A stretch of DNA of 64,000 nt from NCBI GenBank assembly GCA_009746045.1, contig RPFO01000513.1, positions 2,501 to 66,500 of the forward strand, in the 5' to 3' direction. The translations under genes and the position numbers were made by a program. Of this stretch, positions 1 through 12,353 are shown piece by piece. Under the pieces are notes generated by a model. That model saw only the letters and a list, made by a program, of their open reading frames with translations, was not told the origin of the DNA and did no database searches. Origin of the DNA: Mesostigma viride (lineage: Eukaryota > Streptophyta > Mesostigmatophyceae > Mesostigmatales > Mesostigmataceae). Position 1 is the stretch's first letter. Each line of letters starts with the position of its first letter.

Positions 1-150
1 AGGGAGAGGGAGAGGGAGAGGGAGAGGGAGAGGGAGAGGGAGAGGGAGAGGAGAGGGAGAGGGAGAGGGAGAGGGAGAGGGAGAGGGAGAGGGAGAGGGA
101 GAGGGAGGGAGGGAGGGAGGGAGGGAGGGAGGGAGGGAGGGAGGGAGGGT
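1..150. repeat. GGGAGA/GGGA simple repeat
   Basis: A GGGAGA hexanucleotide array with one shortened unit near base 50 gives way at about base 112 to a GGGA tetranucleotide array. It is all purine on this strand and sits at the window edge, so its full length is unknown. Confidence 0.97.
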
Positions 151-991
151 TTAGCCACATCGTGTTTTGTTCTTGGATTGATGACGCACCGCACGCAACG
201 CTCGTGACCTGCACCCGCAGGCGAAAAATAACGAACCACAATGATAGCATGGTTGTGAGTGACAATCGACGACATCACGCTACAAGGAGCATGACGCAAA
301 AGGGATTAAAAATCCGCATGAAAAACCTGGTGAAAAATAAGAGGGAGAGGGGGGGGATCAATACCCTCACAACTCGGCATCATACCTGGCAACTTCTACA
401 TGGGAACTTGGAAAGAGAGCCGAGTTGTAATATGTCGACAGCACTCACTTAGCCCCTGGAAGCTCGAATGGCGCTGGCTTTGTGGGTGTCTTCTTCTCCA
501 CCTTTGGCAGCGTCTGTTGGCCGTATTCCTGCATACAGATTGTATAGGGGGTCCGCGCCGAAAATCCATTGGATGAGGGAAATAGCTATCATTCCGAGAC
601 GACAGCACGCGGTTAATCAGCCAAGAAGCAGATTATAACGTCGCCGAAACATCCTGATCCATAATACCTGGACAGGTAGGAGATCTAGAAGCTTAAAGTG
701 ATTTTGAAAGGCATGCGGACATTCGCGAAAAATACGCAAGGCACTTACTGGAGCTTTGTGCAAAGCGGCCGGAACGGGCCTCGCAACAATGGTAGGCGTT
801 TTCGACTCTGCCTTCGCGGAGGTGACGAACTATGGGGGCTGCACCCGCAGGCGAAAAACAACGTAGACCACAGTCGGCCACTGGCTACCACACCATCACG
901 GTCACTGGACGTGCGGTGGCGGGCGTGGTGGGCGCATCCGGCGGTGCGCGCCTGCAAAACACCGCATCAATTACCTGGGCGGGCAGGGTGC
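151..991. other. No gene recognised
   Basis: Short overlapping open frames occur on both strands, but none has a recognisable domain or a convincing start. The phrase GCACCCGCAGGCGAAAAA recurs (near 210 and 840), which suggests old repeat-derived sequence. Confidence 0.5.
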
Positions 992-1742
992 GCACCTTCC
1001 AAAGTCCCTGGTGTGTGTCAGTGCAGCGTCGACATGGCATGCGTGGAGGATATTTGCGTACGTACGACGAATCATGTGAAACGACTGGTCCAACCTGAAA
1101 AATTTTAAATTTTTGCCGTGTCCAGTAACGGTCCTAGGTTGCACCCGCGGGCCGTTCCGACAGCTGTACAGAAAAGATCACAAAGATACGCCGCGCAACG
1201 ACGCCTGTGCCCGGCAAATCATTTGTGAGCCCGGAACTGAACAGTCACTGCAAATGTCGAGTATTTATTGCTCCATCCCCACAAAAAAGCGTTCCGGACC
1301 TGTTCGAAGCGAAGAGCACTGACAGGGATCGGACCCGAGCCAGATTTGTGTGCGGACCATGATGGCTGGCCTCCCTCACTCCGCAACCTCACTCTGGACG
1401 CAGGTTCGAATCCTGTCAGTGCTATTCGCTTCGAACAGTTCCGGAACGCTTTTTTTGGGGGGTGGAGCAATAGATTTTCGACGTTTGTAGTGACTGTTCA
1501 GTTCCCGACTCACATTTGCCGGGCACTGGCGTCATTCCGCGGCGTATCTTTCTGATCTATTCTGTACAGCTGCCGGAACGGCCCGCGGGTGCAACCTAGG
1601 ACCGTTACTGGACACGGCAAAAATTCAAAATTTTTTTAGGTTGGACCAGTCGTTTCACATGATTCGTCGTACGTACGCAAATATCCTCCACGCATGCCAT
1701 GTCGACGCTGCACTGACACACACCAGGGACTTTGGAAGGTGC
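992..1742. repeat. Hairpin (foldback) element with ~340-bp arms
   Basis: Bases 992 to about 1334 are repeated in inverted orientation at about 1403 to 1742, leaving a spacer of about 70 bp. The outer ends read GCACCTTCC and GGAAGGTGC. Each arm holds the same chain of motifs (CCTAGGTTGCACCCGCGGGC, TTCCGGAACNCTT-like, GCACTGACAGG). The inner arm ends resemble tRNA 3' halves: a perfect B-box GGTTCGAATCC lies at 1403-1413, followed by CAGTGCT, which pairs with AGCACTG at 1315. No target-site duplication is evident and no protein is encoded. A MITE or snapback element is the best description. Confidence 0.8.
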
Positions 1743-2633
1743 CGTAAGAATTGTCTTGCGAAATGAAAGCTTAGCCGTATGCACTGTTCTGAAAAAATCT
1801 GATTTGTAAAAATGGAGAAAAAAAAAAAAAGGGAAAAAAACTAAAAAAAAAGAACCCTGAAAACTGACATGCCGCAAAAAGGATTCGACACGGCGACTGC
1901 CGGTCTCATCCAGGTATTGGGTAGGGTGTAGATCCCCACCGGGGGTGTAGATCCCCCTGCTATTCGCTCGAACAGTTCTACATGCTATTGTACAATATAT
2001 AGTGGTAACGGAGAATAAAAAATGAAGAGACGACAAGAATGCCTTTGCACCAATAGGAGTCGACACTGCGTGTTCAGACTCCCAAGTACTCGGGCACCCA
2101 CACCTGCCGGGGGAGTACATTGTAATGCTATTCACTAGAACAGTTCCGGATGTAGCGTTAGTGATGATGTTGTACAATATATTTCAATCACGTTTGTCAG
2201 AGTGTGCGTTTTTCCGACATGTAGGGCAGGTTGTACAACATTCTGTGCGCCAACCATGTGTACTACATGTATCGATTAGTATCACTACATGTATATTCCA
2301 TCATGATCGCAGGATTAGTAACTACTGGGCTACATGTTAGTGTACCCTTACTAGGCTACTATGTAGAACCTTCAGAACCTGATTCTACCTTCCAAAATTC
2401 TAATTATGCGCCATGGATCAGTTCTGAAATGTAGAACGAGCCTACGTGGAGGGCATGACATCAGTCCAGCTGGCACCGCCGCGCACCATGACCGAGGGAA
2501 CACGCCGTCACGTGCATGTAATGCAATGTTTGGAGACGACGGGCATGCATGCATGGTTAAGGGGACTCGGCGCGGCGAATATTTTCCGCGCCAAAAAAAT
2601 TCCGCGGTACCCTCCGTACCGTGAAAAGTGGGT
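1743..2633. other. No gene recognised
   Basis: Contains an A-rich tract (about 1815-1853) and several TGTACAATATA-type stretches around 1990 and 2172. The short frames show no recognisable domain. Confidence 0.5.
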
Positions 2634-3661
2634 GCACGGTGCGCGCACCCCTTGCGGAAGTGGCCATGGCGACTGCTTTTAGACGAAACGTGACAAATCT
2701 GGCTCGCGGAAAGCAGAAAAAATGCTCGATTCTTGGAGAAAATTAGTTACTGATTCTAATTTATGGTGGGATAGTTGCGATCTATAATGTCGCGGGCTCT
2801 TTTTCTTTACCATCGGCAGGGGGGTCCGGCCTGAATTTCTGTCGGGATGAATAAAGTATAATTGATGCCTGCAGGTGTGATTGTCGATTGTTGCCAGTTT
2901 TGATGGTCGTAAGGAAAGCTAGTTTAATGATGTTTCTAAAGCCGTAAAAATTCCCGCTGCTATCTTTACCTTTCCCGTCATTTTGCGGTAAGATAACATT
3001 AGGCCTGCGCGATGCGCGCCCGACCTCTCCATGAAAGGGTGGCCTTTCTTGTGCGCCTGGGCACGAATAAATGCCCGTTATGGTACGTTCTTGTATTAAA
3101 CGTCCTAAGATAGCGCTTTCCTGCTTTCTTAGCTCGTTGAGCGTAAGCTTTTTGCCTTCTTTCCGGCCAGATGCAGCCATGAAGTTGCGGGTCCTGGCGC
3201 TGCATCGCTGGATTCCTGGATGTTTTTAAGCAAGTTCGTCTGTGACGTGGCTGGCTTTCTGCAGCGCGTGGCCCACAACCTGTCGGGAAGGTGTAATGCT
3301 TTTATTTCCATGCTTCTCTGAAATTTCTTGTGCTTTATAGACAGTTGTGTTCGAGGAAATTCACGCGGTCTTCCTAAGCAGCGGCATCATTTTCCCCAGA
3401 CACTGACGAGCTGGCACCTGTCTCCTAAAGAGAGCGGCTCGTGCTTGTTAGAAAGGAGGCAGTGTGCATTTTGCGGGACACAATGCTTTGGTGGCACATG
3501 CGTCAGGTAGGCTGTTCCAATGGTCTCTTCACCTTTCCCACTGAGTAAATGTTAGCATTTGTCATGCTAACCAGAGCAGCTAGCCACAGGTTGGCTGGAT
3601 AAAAAGTCAGCTTATTTTCTCTTTATATACTGCGTGTGTGGTCCTCCACGTGTCCGGCTTG
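2634..3661. repeat. Left ~1.03 kb terminal inverted repeat of satellite island
   Basis: This block matches 30320-31354 in reverse complement along its whole length, with scattered substitutions and small indels. The outer end begins GCACGGTGCGCGCACC and the inner end is TGTCCGGCTTG, directly followed by the satellite. Flanking bases outside the two copies (GGGT on the left, CGAC on the right) do not match, so there is no target-site duplication. The block carries a TATATA-like motif near its inner end directed outward, and a short open frame. Confidence 0.9.
2782..3180 (-). CDS. Hypothetical 132-residue protein inside left inverted repeat
   Basis: An ATG-initiated 132-residue frame, basic and without recognisable domain, begins MAASGRKEGKKLTLNELRKQ. 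The opposite inverted repeat keeps the same frame open (30807-31232). Between the two copies an insertion of exactly three bases occurs near the PFHG segment, and most substitutions leave the middle peptide (QNDGKGKDSSGNFYGF) unchanged, which hints at coding constraint. The right copy has lost the ATG (CTG instead), and recent homogenisation of the arms could also explain the similarity. A TATATA-like box lies in the arm upstream in the same direction. It may be an exon of a gene of the original inverted-repeat element; function unknown. Confidence 0.25.
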   Translation of the reverse strand: MAASGRKEGKKLTLNELRKQESAILGRLIQERTITGIYSCPGAQERPPFHGEVGRASRRPNVILPQNDGKGKDSSGNFYGFRNIIKLAFLTTIKTGNNRQSHLQASIILYSSRQKFRPDPPADGKEKEPATL

Positions 3662-6488
3662 CCATGATGACACCATGGGAGCCTAAATCCTCCTCATGAA
3701 TTACATAAATGCCAACCATGTACGTAGGCCAGCCATGGAGACACCATGGGAGCCTAAATCCTCCTCATGAATTACATAAATGCCAACCATGTACGTAGGC
3801 CAGCCATGGAGACACCATGGGAGCCTGAGTCCTCATCATTTTTTTTTTCTTTGACATCCATGTACGTAGGCCAGCCATGATGACACCATGGGAGCCTGAA
3901 TCCTCCTCATTAATTACATACATGCCATCCATGTACGTACACGGGCCATGATGACACCATGGGAGCCTGAATCCTCATCATTTACTATTCCTTGACATCC
4001 AGGTACGTAGACGGGCCATGATGACACCATGGGAGCCTGAATCCTCATCATTAGTTACATAAATGCCAACCATGTACGTAGACAAGCCATGATGACACCA
4101 TGGGAGCCTGAATCCTCATCATTGATTACATAAATGCCATCCATGTACGTAGACGGGCGATGATGACACCATGGGAGCCTGAATCCTCATCATTAATTAC
4201 ATAAATGCCATCCATGTACGTAGACGGGCCATGATGACACCATGGGAGCCTGAATCCTCATCATTAATTACATAAATGCCATCCATGTACGTACACGGGC
4301 AATGATGACACCATGGGAGCCTGAATCCTCATCATTAATTACATAAATGCCATTCATGTTCGTAGACGGGCCATGATGACACCATGGGAGCCTGAATCCT
4401 CATCATTAACTACATACATGCCATCCATGTACGTACACGGGCCATGATGACACCATGGGAGCCTGAATCCTCATCATTTACTATTCCTTGACATCCATGT
4501 ACGTAGGCCAGCCATGGAGACACCATGGGAGCCTGAATCCTCCTCATTAATTACATAAATGCCAACCATGTACGTAGACAAGCCATGATGACACCAATGG
4601 AGCCTGAATCCTCTTCATTTACTATTCCTTGACATCCATGTACGTAGACGGGCCATGATGACACCATGGGAGCCTGAATCCTCATCATTTATTACATAAA
4701 TGCCATTCATGTACGTAGACGGGCCATGATGACACCATGGGAGCCTGAATCCTCATCATTAATTACATACATGCCATCCATGTACGTAGGCCATGCAGCC
4801 ATGATGACACCATGGGAGCCTAAATCCTCCTCATTAATTACATAAATGCCAACCATGTACGTAGACGGGCCATGATGACACCATGGGAGCCTGAATCCTC
4901 ATCATTTTTTTTTTCTTTGACATCCATGTACGTAGGCCAGCCATGATGACACCATGGGAGCCTGAATCCTCGTCATTTTTTTTTCTTTGACATCCATGTA
5001 CGTAGACGGGCCATGATGACACCATGGGAGCCTTGAATCCTCATCATTAATTACATACATGCCATCCATGTACGTAGGCCAGCCATGATGACACCATGGG
5101 AGCCTAAATCCTCCTCATTAATTACATAAATGCCAACCATATACATAGGCCAGCCATGGAGAGTCACACCATGGGAGCCTGAATCCTCCTCATTAATTAC
5201 ATACATGCCAACCATGTACGTAGACAAGCCATGATGACACCATGGGAGCCTGAATCCTCATCATTTACTTTTCCTTGACATCCATGTACGTAGACGGGCC
5301 ATGATGACACCATGGGAGCCTGAATCCTCATCATTAATAACAAAATGCCATCCATGTACGTAGGCCAGCCATGATGACACCATGGGAGCCTAAATCCTCC
5401 TCATTAATTACATAAATGCCAACCATGTACGTAGACAAGCCATGATGACACCATGGGAGCCTGAATCCTAATCATTAATTACATACATGCCATCCATGTA
5501 CGTACACGGGCCATGATGACACCATGGGAGCCTAAATCCTCCTCATTTTTTGTTCTTTGACATCCATGTACGTAGACGGGCCATGATGACACCATGGGAG
5601 CCTGAATCCTCATCATTAATTACATAAATGACATCCATGTACGTAGACAAGCCATGATGACACCAATGGAGCCTGAATCCTCATCATTAATTACATAAAT
5701 GCCATCCATGTACGTACACAGGCGATGATGACACCATGGGAGCCTAAATCCTCCTCATGAATTACATAAATGCCAACCATGTACATAGGCCAGCCATGGA
5801 GAGTCACACCATGGGAGCCTGAATCCTCCTCATTAATTACATACATGCCAACCATGTACGTAGACAAGCCATGATGACACCATGGGAGCCTGAATCCTCA
5901 TCATTTACTTTTCCTTGACATCCATGTACGTAGACGGGCCATGATGACACCATGGGAGCCTGAATCCTCATCATTAATAACATAAATGCCATCCATGTAC
6001 GTAGGCCAGCCATGATGACACCATGGGAGCCTGAATCCTCATCATTTACTATTCCTTGACATCCATGTACGTAGGCCAGCCATGGAGACACCATGGGAGC
6101 CTGAATCCTCCTCATTAATTACATAAATGCCAACCATGTACGTAGACAAGCCATGATGACACCATGGGAGCCTGAATCCTAATCATTTACTATTCCTTGA
6201 CATCCATGTACGTAGACGGGCCATGATGACACCATGGGAGCCTGAATCCTCATCATTTACTATTCCTTGACATCCATGTACGTAGGCCAGCCATGGAGAC
6301 ACCATGGGAGCCTGAATCCTCATCATTAATTACATACTTGCCATTCATGTACGTAGACAAGCCATGATGACACCATGGGAGCCTGAATCCTCATCATTTA
6401 CTACTCCTTGACATCCATGTACGTAGGCCAGCCATGGAGACACCATGGGAGCCTGAATCCTCCTCATTAATTACATAAATGCCAACCA
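3662..6488 (+). repeat. 70/71-bp satellite array, orientation 1
   Basis: About 40 tandem units. Each contains CACCATGGGAGCCTGAATCC, then CTCATCATT, a variable module, and CATGTACGTAG. The modules are interchangeable: TAATTACATAAATGCCAT (71-bp units), TTACTATTCCTTGACAT or a T-tract plus CTTTGACAT (70-bp units), and GACGGGCC, GCCAGCC or GACAAGCC before the next unit. Near-palindromic NcoI (CCATGG) and SnaBI (TACGTA) sites occur in almost every unit. Short open frames in the array are a by-product of the period and are not genes. Confidence 0.97.
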
Positions 6489-8882
6489 ATGCTCCCATGG
6501 TGTCATCATGGCTTGTCTACGTACATGGATGGCATTTATGTAATTAATGATGAGGATTCAGGCTCCCATGGGGTCATCATGGCTTGTCTACGTACATGGT
6601 TGGCATTTATGTAATTAATGAGGAGGATTCAGGCTCCCATGGTGTCTCCATGGCTGGCCTACGTACATGGATGGCATTTATGTAATTAATGAGGAGGATT
6701 TAGGCTCCCATGGTGTCATCATGGCCCGTCTACGTACATGGATGGCCTTTATGTAAGTAATGATGAGGATTCAGGCTCCCATGGTGTCATCATGGCCCGT
6801 CTACGTACATGGATGTCAAGGAATAGTAAATGATGAGGATTCAGGCTCCCATGGTGTCTCCATGGTCCGTCTACGTACATGAATGGCAAGTATGTAATTA
6901 ATGATGAGGATTCAGGCTCCCATGGTGTCATCATGGCTGGCCTACGTACATGAATGGCATTTATGTAATTAATGATGAGGATTCAGGTCCCATGGTGTCA
7001 TCATGGCCCGTCTACGTACATGGATGGCATTTTTGTATATAATGATGAGGATTCAGGCTCCCATGGGGTCATCATGGCTTGTCTACGTACATGGTTGGCA
7101 TTTATGTAATTAATGAGGAGGATTCAGGCTCCCATGGTGTCTCCATGGCTGGCCTACGTACATGGATGGCCTTTATGTAAGTAATGATGAGGATTCAGGC
7201 TCCCATGGTGTCATCATGGCCCGTCTACGTACATGGTTGGCATTTATGTAATTAATGAGGAGGATTCAGGCTCCCATGGTGTCATCATGGCCCGTCTACG
7301 TACATGGATGTCAAGGAATAGTAAATGATGAGGATTCAGGCTCCCATGGTGTCATCATGGCCCGTCTACGTACATGGATGTCAAGGAATAGTAAATGATG
7401 AGGATTCAGGCTCCCATGGTGTCTCCATGGCCCGTCTACGTACATGAATGGCAAGTATGTAATTAATGATGAGGATTCAGGCTCCCATGGTGTCATCATG
7501 GCTGGCCTACGTACATGAATGGCATTTATGTAATTAATGATGAGGATTCAGGCTCCCATGGGTCATCATGGCCCGTCTACGTACATGGATGGCATTTTTG
7601 TATATAATGATGAGGATTCAGGCTCCCATGGTGTCATCATGGCTTGTCTACGTACATGGATGGCATTTATGTAATTAATGATGAGGATTCAGGCTCCCAT
7701 GGTGTCTCCATGGCCCGTCTACGTACATGAATGGCAAGTATGTAATTAATGAGGAGGATTCAGGCTCCCATGGTGTCATCATGGCCCGTGTACGTACATG
7801 GATGGCATGTATGTAGTTAATGATGAGGATTCAGGCTCCCATGGTGTCATCATGGCCCGTCTACGTACATGGATGGCATTTATGTAATTAATGATGAGGA
7901 TTCAGGCTCCCATGGTGTCATCATGGCTTGTCTACGTACATGGATGGCATTTATGTAATTAATGATGAGGATTCAGGCTCCCATGGTGTCTCCATGGCCC
8001 GTCTACGTACATGAATGGCAAGTATGTAATTAATGAGGAGGATTCAGGCTCCCATGGTTTCATCATGGCCCGTGTACGTACATGGATGGCATGTATGTAA
8101 TTAATGATGAGGATTCAGGCTCCCATGGTGTCATCATGGCCCGTCTACGTACATGGATGTCATTTATGTAATTAATGATGAGGATTCAGGCTCCCATGGT
8201 GTCATCATGGCCCGTCTACGTACATGGATGTCAAAGAAAAAAAAATGATGAGGATTCAGGCTCCCATGGGGTCATCATGGCTTGTCTACGTACATGGATG
8301 GCATGTATGTAATTAATGAGGAGGATTCAGGCTCCCATGGTGTCTCCATGGCTGGCCTACGTACATGGATGGCCTTTATGTAAGTAATGATGAGGATTCA
8401 GGCTCCCATGGTGTCATCATGGCCCGTCTACGTACATGGTTGGCATTTATGTAATTAATGAGGAGGATTCAGGCTCCCATGGTGTCATCATGGCCCGTCT
8501 ACGTACATGGATGTCAAGGAATAGTAAATGATGAGGATTCAGGCTCCCATGGTGTCATCATGGCCCGTCTACGTACATGGATGTCAAGGAATAGTAAATG
8601 ATGAGGATTCAGGCTCCCATGGTGTCTCCATGGCCCGTCTACGTACATGAATGGCAAGTATGTAATTAATGATGAGGATTCAGGCTCCCATGGTGTCATC
8701 ATGGCTGGCCTACGTACATGAATGGCATTTATGTAATTAATGATGAGGATTCAGGCTCCCATGGGGTCATCATGGCCCGTCTACGTACATGGATGGCATT
8801 TTTGTATATAATGATGAGGATTCAGGCTCCCATGGTGTCATCATGGCTTGTCTACGTACATGGATGGCATTTATGTAATTAA
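6489..8882 (-). repeat. 70/71-bp satellite array, inverted orientation
   Basis: The same satellite family in reverse complement (ATGAGGATTCAGGCTCCCAT and so on). The switch occurs within one unit near 6488, where ATGCCAACCA runs straight into ATGCTCCCATGGTG. From here all satellite to 29435 keeps this orientation. The TTAA at 8879-8882 is the left target-site copy of the inserted piggyBac-like element. Confidence 0.96.
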
Positions 8883-10222
8883 CCCATAGTCCGCTGACCC
8901 ATTTTTGGCACTTTCATACCCCTGAAAATGAAAAAAATCATAACTCACAGGCCACAACTCCAAATACCCCCAACCAAGATGCTAGGAGTATCTACACTTC
9001 AAGGGCTTTCAGAATATGCAATAATACCACGGGTTTATCAAAGCATTTGGATGATAGCTCCAGTCAAAGCTGGCCAAAAGACGATCTTTTTTCCCCAAGG
9101 AAAAGTCTACCCCCCCCTAACTTCCCAGGGAGGGCAGGGAATCTCAATACCAACATTGGACAACTTAGTTGGATAGTCCAATGGGGGTTTCCTTGGGTCA
9201 GACCACCCGGATAACCCATTACCCCTATATAACGTGCTCATACATGTGTGTGGGTTACGCGCGTGTAAACAGCTATCTATGACATGCAGCACAATAATGC
9301 ATTATAACAAGCTATCACAGGCTGCCAAAAGTGCTGGAATACAAACACGTTGCCTACCTGCACTGTGGTATATGTACTCCAAAGAAATGCCCAAAACTGG
9401 GCACTTTCAGGGCTAATACCACTCTTTACAACAGGCATGGAACTTGCTGAAATATGCATGGATAAAATCGTCATTCATAATGCATGGGATACGTATTCCG
9501 CTGCAAACAACACGCAAATACGTTGTCGTACCTGGCTCGTTCATGGCCTACCCGGATTCCGCTGGCCGGGACCCTCATATCTCACACATACTGATGCTCT
9601 ACAGGCAAAGGCCGCCATAGCCGCATACTTCATGATCCGCCATGGCTACCAGGTCGATGTTCCGTGCAAAGATGGCCACTAAACTAGTCCGCATTCTCAG
9701 CAAACGCTGCAGCTGACGTCCCTTACCCAAACTGGATGCCCGGGCTGGCGCAGATTGCCCGGCCATAGGGAGAAAATCGACCTATGATAAGCTATGAATC
9801 ATCTGGAACTGACGACCAGGAAAGTCATATTTTCCTACCTGTATTTTCCTAACCCTATAAATCTGGCGGTGCCTGACCTACGAAAATCATGCATCGTCAT
9901 TCTGAGCAACATTCTGAACCGTTTCAAGCCGTGAGACGCAAAAATTTCGTGACAGCGGCACGTTGGCAGCCATATCTTATTACGCGCGCGCGCGAGCGAA
10001 AATTTCCCGCCAAAGTCACGTGATACATTCTCAATGCACGTTGTAATTACCAGGCTATGGCGAATATTACCCCCAAACCTATGCATCACCTTCGTCCCTA
10101 AGTGTTCCCGGACCCACCGGACCACTGACATCCGTCACAGGTGGCGCGGCGCTCACGGCGCGGCGCGAAATTCGACCGTTAGTCAAACTACCCGACAGGT
10201 CGGGTAGTTTACGGACTATGGG
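8883..10222 (+). mobile_element. piggyBac-like non-autonomous element, copy 1
   Basis: The ends are CCCATAGTCCG and CGGACTATGGG (11-bp perfect inverted repeats), and the element is flanked by TTAA on both sides (8879-8882, 10223-10226). TTAA duplication with ends starting CCC is the hallmark of the piggyBac superfamily. The right end has a subterminal hairpin, ACTACCCGAC/GTCGGGTAGT. No transposase is encoded: the longest frame (9350-9682) has no recognisable domain. This copy lacks 6 bp near 9363 that the other copies have. Confidence 0.9.
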
Positions 10223-10226
10223 TTAA

Positions 10227-12349
10227 TGATGAGGATTCAGGCTCCCATGGTGTCTCCATGGCCCGTCTACGTACATGAATGGCAAGTATGTAATTAATGA
10301 GGAGGATTCAGGCTCCCATGGTGTCATCATGGCCCGTGTACGAACATGGATGGCATGTATGTAGTTAATGATGAGGATTCAGGCTCCCATGGTGTCATCA
10401 TGGCCCGTCTACGTACATGGATGGCATTTATGTAATTAATGATGAGGATTCAGGCTCCCATGGTGTCATCATGGCTTGTCTACGTACATGGATGGCATTT
10501 ATGTAATTAATGATGAGGATTCAGGCTCCCATGGTGTCTCCATGGCCCGTCTACGTACATGAATGGCAAGTATGTAATTAATGAGGAGGATTCAGGCTCC
10601 CATGGTGTCATCATGGCCCGTGTACGTACATGGATGGCATGTATGTAATTAATGATGAGGATTCAGGCTCCCATGGTGTCATCATGGCCCGTCTACGTAC
10701 ATGGATGTCATTTATGTAATTAATGATGAGGATTCAGGCTCCCATGGTGTCATCATGGCCCGTCTACGTACATGGATGTCAAAGAAAAAAAAAATGATGA
10801 GGATTCAGGCTCCCATGGGGTCATCATGGCTTGTCTACGTACATGGATGGCATGTATGTAATTAATGAGGAGGATTCAGGCTCCCATGGTGTCTCCATGG
10901 CTGGCCTACGTACATGAATGGCATTTATGTAATTAATGATGAGGATTCAGGCTCCCATGGTGTCATCATTGCCCGTGTACGTACATGGATGGCATTTTTG
11001 TATATAATGATGAGGATTCAGGCTCCCATGGTGTCATCATGGCCCGTCTACGTACATGGATGGCATTTTTGTATATAATGATGAGGATTCAGGCTCCCAT
11101 GGTGTCATCATGGCTTGTCTACGTACATGGATGGCATTTATGTAATTAATGATGAGGATTCAGGCTCCCATGGTGTCATCATGGCCCGTCTACGTACATG
11201 GATGGCCTTTATGTAAGTAATGATGAGGATTCAGGCTCCCATGGTGTCATCATGGCCCGTCTACGTACATGGATGTCAAGGAATAGTAAATGATGAGGAT
11301 TCAGGCTCCCATGGTGTCTCCATGGTCCGTCTACGTACATGAATGGCAAGTATGTAATTAATGATGAGGATTCAGGCTCCCATGGTGTCATCATGGCTGG
11401 CCTACGTACATGAATGGCATTTATGTAATTAATGATGAGGATTCAGGCTCCCATGGTGTCATCATGGCCCGTCTACGTACATGGATGGCATTTTTGTATA
11501 TAATGATGAGGATTCAGGCTCCCATGGGGTCATCATGGCTTGTCTACGTACATGGTTGGCATTTATGTAATTAATGAGGAGGATTCAGGCTCCCATGGTG
11601 TCTCCATGGCCCGTCTACGTACATGAATGGCAAGTATGTAATTAATGATGAGGATTCAGGCTCCCATGGTGTCATCATGGCCCGTCTACGTACATGGTTG
11701 GCATTTATGTAATTAATGAGGAGGATTCAGGCTCCCATGGTGTCATCATGGCCCGTCTACGTACATGGATGTCAAGGAATAGTAAATGATGAGGATTCAG
11801 GCTCCCATGGTGTCATCATGGCCCGTCTACGTACATGGATGTCAAGGAATAGTAAATGATGAGGATTCAGGCTCCCATGGTGTCTCCATGGCCCGTCTAC
11901 GTACATGAATGGCAAGTATGTAATTAATGATGAGGATTCAGGCTCCCATGGTGTCATCATGGCTGGCCTACGTACATGGTTGGCATTTATGTAATTAATG
12001 ATGAGGATTCAGGCTCCCATGGGGTCATCATGGCCCGTCTACGTACATGGATGGCATTTTTGTATATAATGATGAGGATTCAGGCTCCCATGGTGTCATC
12101 ATGGCTTGTCTACGTACATGGATGGCATTTATGTAATTAATGATGAGGATTCAGGCTCCCATGGTGTCTCCATGGCCCGTCTACGTACATGAATGGCAAG
12201 TATGTAATTAATGAGGAGGATTCAGGCTCCCATGGTGTCATCATGGCCCGTGTACGTACATGGATGGCATGTATGTAGTTAATGATGAGGATTCAGGCTC
12301 CCATGGTGTCATCATGGCTTGTCTACGTACATGGATGGCATTTATGTAA
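10227..12349 (-). repeat. Satellite block of higher-order repeat, unit 1
   Basis: About 30 units of the 70/71-bp satellite in the inverted orientation. Variants such as TACGAACATGG (10343) and a poly-A module (about 10790) recur at the same place in every later block. Confidence 0.95.
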
Positions 12350-12353
12350 TTAA

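Noticed and set aside
1315-1423. Functional tRNA gene
   Set aside because: The B box and acceptor pairing are good, but no A box, D-arm or anticodon arm could be folded, and the sequence is part of a hairpin repeat.
3662-8882. CRISPR array
   Set aside because: Units are contiguous 70/71-bp satellite with variable modules. There are no unique spacers, no cas genes, and the genome is eukaryotic.
9350-9682. Transposase gene within the piggyBac-like element
   Set aside because: Only 110 codons, with no DDE residues or Cys-rich C-terminus; kept only as a note on the element.
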